DNA of 64,000 bases from Tricholomella constricta (lineage: Eukaryota; Basidiomycota; Agaricomycetes; Agaricales; Lyophyllaceae), in assembly GCA_013368375.1 (NCBI GenBank), contig JAACJP010000002.1:1550001-1614000 (forward strand), given 5' to 3'. Below the pieces are notes generated by a model. The model had not been told where the DNA came from, ran no database searches, and worked only from the letters and a program-made list of their open reading frames with translations. Positions 57,541 through 64,000 of the stretch are shown here, piece by piece. Both the position numbers and the translations under genes were made by a program. Position 1 is the stretch's first letter. Every line of letters starts with the position of its first letter.

Positions 57541-58468
57541 ATGGCCTCTGAGCCACAGGCTGTTAAAGCAGACGACTTCGCTGAGGCCAACAGGGCTCAT
57601 TTCAACACCATCGCACACGAGTACGATGATATGCCCCATGCCATTGAACGAGCCCGCAGGTGCGTCGATGCTCAGCATGTCGCTCTCAACCTCAAGACCA
57701 AAATCGAACGAGTGAAGGACGGCTGCGAGGCTGAGGACAGCTTACGACTTCAATGAAGATACCACCACTGTCATGGAATATGCGTGCGGTACTGGTGTGT
57801 CATGGCTTTTCACAAGTCATCAAACTCCCGTTGATACATACACATGTGTGGTAGGTTTGGTATCTAGAGAGCTCGCGCTCTATGCTAAACGGATCATCGG
57901 CGTCGACATCAGTCAAGGCATGGTCGATCAGTTCAATCTGCGCGTCAGCAACCAGGGGATCTCTCCCGAAGAAATGCAAGCGGTTTGTGTCGAATTGAAA
58001 GGAGAGCCAGGCGAGCTCGGGGACGAGAAGTTCGATGTGATCGTGGTGAGTGGGCGTAACTCCGTTATCCACCGTCGTGCTGCTTCTAAGCTAAGCATTG
58101 ATACGTGCATACAGTGTGCAGCGGCGTACCATCACTTCACGTCCATCGATGATGTGACTCGTATCCTCGCGTATTTTCTCAAGCCAGGGGGCGCCCTTCT
58201 CGTTGTAGACCTAAAAAAGCAGGACGGCGAGCACGCGCATTCACATGGTCATGGCCATGGCCACGGACATAGCCAGGACCATGGACACCAGTCAATGTTT
58301 CCTCAGCAAGTCCATCATATAGTCCCCCACAGAGGTGGTCTGGGTGAGGAGGACATGCGCAAGGCATTTGAGGGCGCCGGGCTCAGTTCCTTTAGCTTTG
58401 AGGATGGAATTGTTGGGAAGAACGACGTCAAGTTGTTCCTTGCGAAAGGTATCAAGCCTAGTGTATAG
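57541..58468 (+). CDS. SAM-dependent class I methyltransferase with His-rich insert
   Basis: Four exons: 57541-57659, 57736-57794, 57855-58045, 58115-58468; 723 bases, 240 residues. The SAM-binding motif I is VMEYACGTGLVSRELA, with the acidic end of strand 2 in IIGVDISQGMVDQFNLR and motif IV-like FDVIVCAAAYHHF followed by ILAYFLKPGGALLVVDLK. A loop after that strand carries HAHSHGHGHGHGHSQDHGH, nine or more His in 19 residues, which may bind metal. The C-terminus ends VKLFLAKGIKPSV. Substrate is unknown; close fungal relatives are annotated only as methyltransferases. Convergent with REV1, 236 bases apart. Confidence 0.88.
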
Positions 58469-58704
58469 ATTCAATTCAGATGTACTAGTACAATTGTCCA
58501 TCGGTCTCCAGGCTCGTTCAGCTGTGTTGAACTTTTGAATAATTAGGGCTCAAGCCATATAAACATAAGTATATGATTGCATGATGGTAGGTAGTAACAG
58601 TAGATGGACCAAAGAGCGCCACAAAAAATATGTTCAATAACCGACTGTGATCCGGAAAAATCGAAAACAATCGAAGCATCCAGTCCCGAGAGTTCTGTAA
58701 ATCT

Positions 58705-61700
58705 TCACCTAAGTGACAATCGACCGCCAAACCTCTCCCGAGCCACGACGTCCATCTTCTCCTTGGTCTCTCGAAACGCTTTCCACCACGCCTCTCCAAC
58801 CGGATCCCCCTGACTCGGGTCCATATATCCTTCATCATCGACATACTCCGAGCCTCCCCAATAGCGCCTCAGAAGGACCAACCACCACTTCAGTATCGCC
58901 ACCGCCCGCTCCACACCGACATCCGTATGCTTCTCCCCGTCCACCGACGCCACAAGGTATTTCGTGAAGAACTCAATATCCTTCTCCTTCGGCGCCCACC
59001 GGCGATATGTATTCATCCACCCCTCGATCGCGCCCTGGATATCGCCCGTCTCCGTGAAGAAAAACTTCTCCTTCTTCTGCTTCCCCTGTTGCCGGAGAAT
59101 GGGCGGTGTAACCCAACGTGCCTGCGGGGCTGGTGCGCGCCACAGCAGATGCGCAGGGATGGGCTTCCGTTTGCGCGGTTTGAGGACCTTGCGCTTAGAA
59201 GGCGGGGAGGGTATCTTCCCGCGTTCTTTAATGAGGCGGAGCATCGTAAGCTGCTCATGCTGCAACGCAGGGGGCAGTCCCCGGAAGACCTCAGGATCAA
59301 TGTTGAGCTTCTGCAGTGCCGCATCCGACAACTTGGAAGCGCCTGCACGCGCTTTCTTCTTGAATAGAGGGTTTTTGGCAGGGGAGATACTTGGTCGGTT
59401 CCATGGCCGTTGTTGTCGGACGATCTGCTGGTAGTTCGGGCCTTTCACGACTATATTTTTCGGGAATATGTCCTTTCGTATGGGACCGGCCAACCTTGCA
59501 GGAGCAGCGGGGGCGGGAGCCGGCCCTGCAACGAACGGTGACGTCGAGCGGCGCTGATATTCGTTCTCGAGTTCCTTTCGGACATCATTAGGCAGGGCAT
59601 TGAAGACCTCCATATCCAACTGGGAGAACGAAGGAAGATCGACGGCCTGAGCTTTGGCCGACGATTCCTGCTCTACAGGTTGTGGAATGTCATCAGATGG
59701 CGGATGTACGTGTATTTGTGGTGCCGCTGGAGGGGGCATAGGCTTCTTCGGGCTTGGGGCGCTTCGAAATGGCAGCACTGCCTGCTTAACGCCAGTACCG
59801 CCGGAAGAAGGTTTTTCGAGTTTCTGGATCTGGATTCCAATTCCGCGCAACTCTTTGGGATCGAAGTTGAACGACCTCAATATACGGTAGGCGTGTTCCC
59901 CAATGACTCGTTCGTCGCTCGTGGCTCGACCACCTGGTCCAATAAGTGAGATCTGTTTATTGTACAGGTCGCACGCGCCGTGTCCTAGGAACTGCACCAT
60001 GGAAGCTCAGTCTCGGCTGAAGAGAAATATTTTTTCTTTCAGAAAACATACCTTGGGAGGCTCAACGGGAGCAGTTGGATCGCGCTTCATGATTTTGAGA
60101 GTGACAGATCTCCCCACCATTCCGATGTCGTCAAGCCGTTTCGCAACCTCCTTAGCCATCTGGTATATAAACACTTCCGCTTGTTCGCTGTTCTCAAAAC
60201 GAATGCCATACTGCGGGACCGTCAGCCTATACCCAATTGCATCTGAAATGATAGCACTGACGTTGATTTCGCATGAGACCGACTTCCTTGGTTTATCTGA
60301 CTCCAGCTTCTTGTCATCAATCCCTCGAAGGGCATTATACACTGTCTCGCCTGTCGACTTGCCCAACACGTCACATAGCACAGCTTTGCTCTTATCCATG
60401 AGCTCTCCAAGCGTCGCAGTACCAAGCTTTTCCTGAGCTTTCTGCTTCGTTGACCAGCCGAAGCCGTGCAGATCGCTGATATTCAGCGGTGCCAAGAATT
60501 CCTTGACCTCATCATGGACGAGATGATACGAGCCAGCAGGCTTGGCACGCCGAGTGGCAAGCCGCGCAAGGAGTATGTTATGCGAAATGCCGATGCTCAC
60601 TGAGATGATGTGTAAGAAAGGGAAGATTTGGGCAGATATTTGAGCAAACCTTCACATCCAGTAGCTTTCCGCACCTGTGCGCGGATCATTTCAGCAAAAT
60701 CCTTCGCAGAGTCGACAGCTGCGGGGTCCTGTGATCCTCTGGATCGAAGTTGCATGACGACACTAGTCACATCTATCAAAGCCTCGTCGACTGACACGGC
60801 TTGTAAGTCATCTGCGTGGTTCATCAAGATCGTGTAGAATTTTAGCGAAAGCTGCTTGTATCTGTCGTAAGGTCAGCTAAGAGCAGCCAAAATCGCACAG
60901 ACTTACTCGCCTCTCAAACTCGTAAGGGATGGTGACGATGGTCGGACAAAGTTCCCGAGCTTGTCCAAGACTGTGCGATCAATAATTTGATGAGCGAAAC
61001 ACAAGCAGAAAGACTCTCAGCAAGCACCTCATACCTCATACCATTTTTGACTCCGAAGCTCCTCGCCTCGTAACTAGCGCTCGCGATCTCGCTCGTACTC
61101 GAAGGTCCACCCTGCGAGTGACAGACGACCACCGGTTTGCCTCTTAACTGCGGCCGGCTCACCAGCCCCGCAGACACAAAGAAGCAGTCAAAATCGCAGT
61201 GCATGATAACTCGATCATCCACCGCCTTCTCCTTCCCCTTGCTCTTCCCAGGGGACTTCATCACCAGCTCCGCACCCCTCATACTAACCCCGGCGGACTC
61301 CCCATTCACCTCAGACTTTATCCGACCCACGAGCTCCCCGGTCCCGATAGTCTCGGCGCGTTCCTGGGCCTCCTGCACCAGATTCTTCAGCTCCGCCTTC
61401 CAGGCCGACAAGTGGTGCAGTCGGGAGTTCTTGTAGAATCCTTCAATGAAGTCCGGTGCGACGGAGGTGTGGGCTTTGCGCCAATCGGGATTCGCCATGA
61501 CCCGCGTGGCAAGCGGGTTCGAGGTGTCAGCAGCGTACACGGGAACTACTTTCTTTGCATCCGTAACTTGCTGCGGGGGCGCAAGTTTCGACGGCAGCAT
61601 CGCAATCTTCGTATCAATTTGGCCTCTAGATAACCGTTCAGTAGGGAATGCGTTCCTGGGGGTGTCTTTTCTCGGCTGTTGATAGAGGGGGGGCGGGTTT

Positions 61701-62604
61701 TTGATGACCGGCGTGACTGCGCCCTTCAAGTGACGCTCCCCTGTTTGCTTGACGGGTGTATTGAACGGCGAGTTCGCATTCTTTCGCACTCGAGTGGCCG
61801 GTGAACTTGTCGATGTGTCGAGGAGGTTGGGCTGCTTGATTGTTGACCCAAGTGTAGGTTCAGATCTTTCATTAGGAGTAAAGATGTAGTTTCTCCAGGG
61901 AAGTAGTACGCCCCTTTCGGCACTTTCGACGAGCCATTCTGGACGAACAACTTTCATGTGCTTGAATTCACGCATTTTGGCTGCCGTGAGAGAGCATGTA
62001 ACGATATGCGTGCTGTAGTGTTTCATAGTGAGACTACAATGCCAGGTAAGACCTTGTGCGACTTACACAATGGATTTCTTGTCGAGGTAAGGCTGGAATA
62101 CACCACCATGCTTCGTTATCAGTGTCCGGAGATCCTGAGTAGACGGCTGCGTATATCCATTTATCTGATGCACTGTATCAGATGTGGTAACTTGACCATG
62201 TATGCCACACTCACGTAGATGGCCAAGCTTTCGAAAATCTTGCTTCCACTTCCAGCATTTTCCTCGATATCGGCATTCTGAATCTGTAGCTTTGCACGTT
62301 TCCGCCGCATATACTCCCCAAACTCGCCGAAATGTGACGCTCCATATACGTCGTCGTCCGCAGCCCTGTCGACCTGCGCCGACTTGCCCCTCTCTGCGAA
62401 TGCCTCAAGCCGTGTGCGCTTCAAAAAAGGCTGTGATGGAGGTGGAGGTGTAAGCTCTTGGCTAACTTCAGGACTAGAGATTTCATCATCTCCTTGAACG
62501 ATGTCTCCAGGTAGAACGGTCGTTGTTAGGGCCTCAAGGAAGGCAGAATCGTCCTCGTCGTAGTAGTCAGACGAATTTGTCTGTGAAGAGACTGGAGGAT
62601 CCAT
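58705..62604 (-). CDS. REV1: DNA repair protein REV1 (Y-family dCMP transferase)
   Basis: Translesion polymerase that inserts dCMP opposite abasic sites and scaffolds Pol zeta. Eight exons: 62215-62604, 62067-62164, 61035-62012, 60911-60970, 60650-60861, 60262-60599, 60052-60210, 58705-59991; 3522 bases, 1173 residues. BRCT domain at about 125-215 (THIVTCSLTAAKMREFKHMK, VVRPEWLVES). Y-family palm: HCDFDCFFVSAGL with the first catalytic Asp, SASYEARSFGVKNGM, and SVDEALIDVT with Asp-Glu. Thumb and little finger: GISHNILLARLATRRAKPAG, then GRSVTLKIMKR. Two ubiquitin-binding motifs at about 863-890 (FSQLDMEVFNALPNDVRKEL) and 967-995 (LNIDPEVFRGLPPALQHEQL). C-terminal protein-interaction domain after about 1070. 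One intron (60862-60910) uses a GC donor. Confidence 0.96.
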
Positions 62605-64000
62605 AGTCGGTTACATTCCCCAATACTTCATTCCGACGATGGCAGAAACGTTGTTCGACAGGGAAAAACGGAGGAAGGCCTGCAGATTTCGGACTTTTGT
62701 CGAGAGTCCTATTAGGTTGCCGGGCCCGCTTGAGTCGCGTGTCGTCACAGTCGGCACGTGACTCAGTCTCTGTGACGAGAACAGAATATGTCACAGTCTC
62801 CAGCGCTTGGACCTGTCACGGTGCATTCTATCATGATCAAGGAAGAATATTCCTCAAAGCTCATTACGGTAATCTATGGCGTGCTCAGAACAAGATTGAT
62901 TGAGAGGGCTCATAGCGCTCATTGGCCATTCCATACATCATGTTGTACGATTATTTGTGCGCACTGTCTTGCTGCGCTCAGAATCTCCACTACTTACAGC
63001 AGACGATTTCGCGAAAGTTTAGTGCCTCTAGTATGCCAAGGTCCGCGTTTCGCTGACGTCCGCAAACGCACGCTGTACCGGTCTTCCTGAACTGGCGCTT
63101 GCTTATAAGTTATGGACATGACTGCCGGAAACTTGCAATGTCTCTTCCACTCAGGGACCCTTTCCATGAACTTCTCCTCCGCTCTTACAAGGACCTCACC
63201 AGTAGAGATCCACCTCCAGTCCAACAGCACTGAGTCGGAACCTGTCGACTAGGGAACTACATCTCCGCAGTTCGGCAGAGATCTCGACTTTTGAGTTTCA
63301 GCTCTAGCAGACTTCTGCCTCGACAAATACTGCCCGATCTGCGGCCCAGCGGCATATGTGGCCTGATTTCTTCGAGGACATTCCGAGTTTTGTGGATAGG
63401 ACCACTCGCTACATCTTCACTTCAAAAGCTCGACATGTTTTTAATGGGCAGAAGTGGAGTCATGCAATCAAAGTCCTGCTCGAAAGAAAGAAACACTGAC
63501 TCGCTGAGGTATCTCTCAACATCGGCACGTCTCTCTACTCGGCACTCAGGGGAGGAGATCCAGTTTCCCGCTCTAACTACGCTGAAGTTCGTGGAAGTCA
63601 ATTCCGATTCAGACGCCAAGCGCTTCCAGCTGCTCATGATGTTCTTTGACCAACGAAAGGGTTTCGCATGTTATCTGAATATTTCTATGCGTGTCGAGTG
63701 CAGGTACGTATGTAGCACTCCTTGGCAAGATTCGAGAATGGAAGGCTCTGGCTAAGGTGCATGAGAATACTTCTTCATGCCTGAATGTTGAACTTCCGTC
63801 CTCGAGACTCAGCGCTGTGTGCGAGCGTATGCCATCGTACTCACTACACTCTTCAAAGCCTTTTTTACATTACTCTGTCCCCACACAGAGCACTGGCGAG
63901 GGAACCGGAGCTATCTATTAATAGGATGTACAGATATTAAGTACAAATTAAGGCTTCTGTGCTCGAGGTCTTTGAGTGTGATGAACAGTAATGAATAAGC
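62605..64000. other. Right-end region with a possible F-box/LRR-type gene relic
   Basis: About 1.4 kb. On the plus strand from about 63,110 to 63,760 there are pieces of coding-like sequence in changing frames: NLQCLFHSGTLSMNF, RHMWPDFFEDIPSFVDR, and IQFPALTTLKFVEVNSDSDA followed by KRFQLLMMFFDQRKG. The ALTTLKF pattern resembles the leucine-rich part of agaricomycete F-box-like proteins. No F-box, consistent splice set or complete frame was found, so this may be a decayed gene or the start of one continuing past the window. The left 500 bases hold the REV1 promoter. Confidence 0.3.

Overview
The window is nuclear DNA of a filamentous basidiomycete, probably an agaricomycete. The evidence is the gene structure (nearly every gene is split by many GT-AG introns of about 45-65 bases), fungal-only translation factor eEF3, agaricomycete-type polysaccharide lyases (PL8, PL14), DUF4246 remnants, F-box genes and a Tad/I-like LINE with an RNase H domain. 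No bacterial operons, CRISPR arrays or phage genes were seen. Exon limits were read by eye from splice consensus, frame and family alignment from memory. Most should be right to within a base, and for the main genes the exon lengths sum to a multiple of three.

Left part (1-28,750), mostly conserved housekeeping genes: a secreted protein cut by the left edge (minus); splicing factor CWC22 (minus), divergent from a LACTB2-like metallo-beta-lactamase (plus); two uncharacterised multi-exon genes (minus); an F-box gene (minus); eEF3 (minus); V-ATPase subunit a (minus), divergent from the polyadenylation WD40 factor PFS2 (plus, with an apparent one-base frameshift in a C run); a CBM21/PP1-targeting glycogen regulator (minus); a 2 kb gene-poor stretch; and a tRNA-Thr(AGU) with a 40-nt intron.

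Middle part (28,785-44,000), a local segmental duplication. Three diverged copies of a single-pass membrane-protein gene (A, B, C) lie in direct order. Copies A and B are each preceded by a decayed DUF4246 gene. Copy A is followed by the 3' half of a PL14 lyase gene, whose intact original lies after copy C. A 5'-truncated LINE with poly(A) tail and a 14-bp target-site duplication has inserted just downstream of copy C.

Right part (44,800-64,000): an L-rhamnose-mutarotase-like gene (minus), a Rab11/Ypt31 GTPase with a 5-nt micro-exon (plus), a second F-box gene (plus), an M50B-like membrane metalloprotease split into 11 exons (plus), a secreted PL8 lyase (plus), a SAM methyltransferase with a His-rich loop (plus) and the translesion polymerase REV1 (minus, with a GC-AG intron).

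There is no single pathway. The PL8 lyase, PL14 lyase and rhamnose mutarotase fit plant, algal or fungal polysaccharide use, and the remaining genes serve splicing, translation, vacuolar acidification, mRNA 3'-end formation, trafficking and DNA-damage tolerance.
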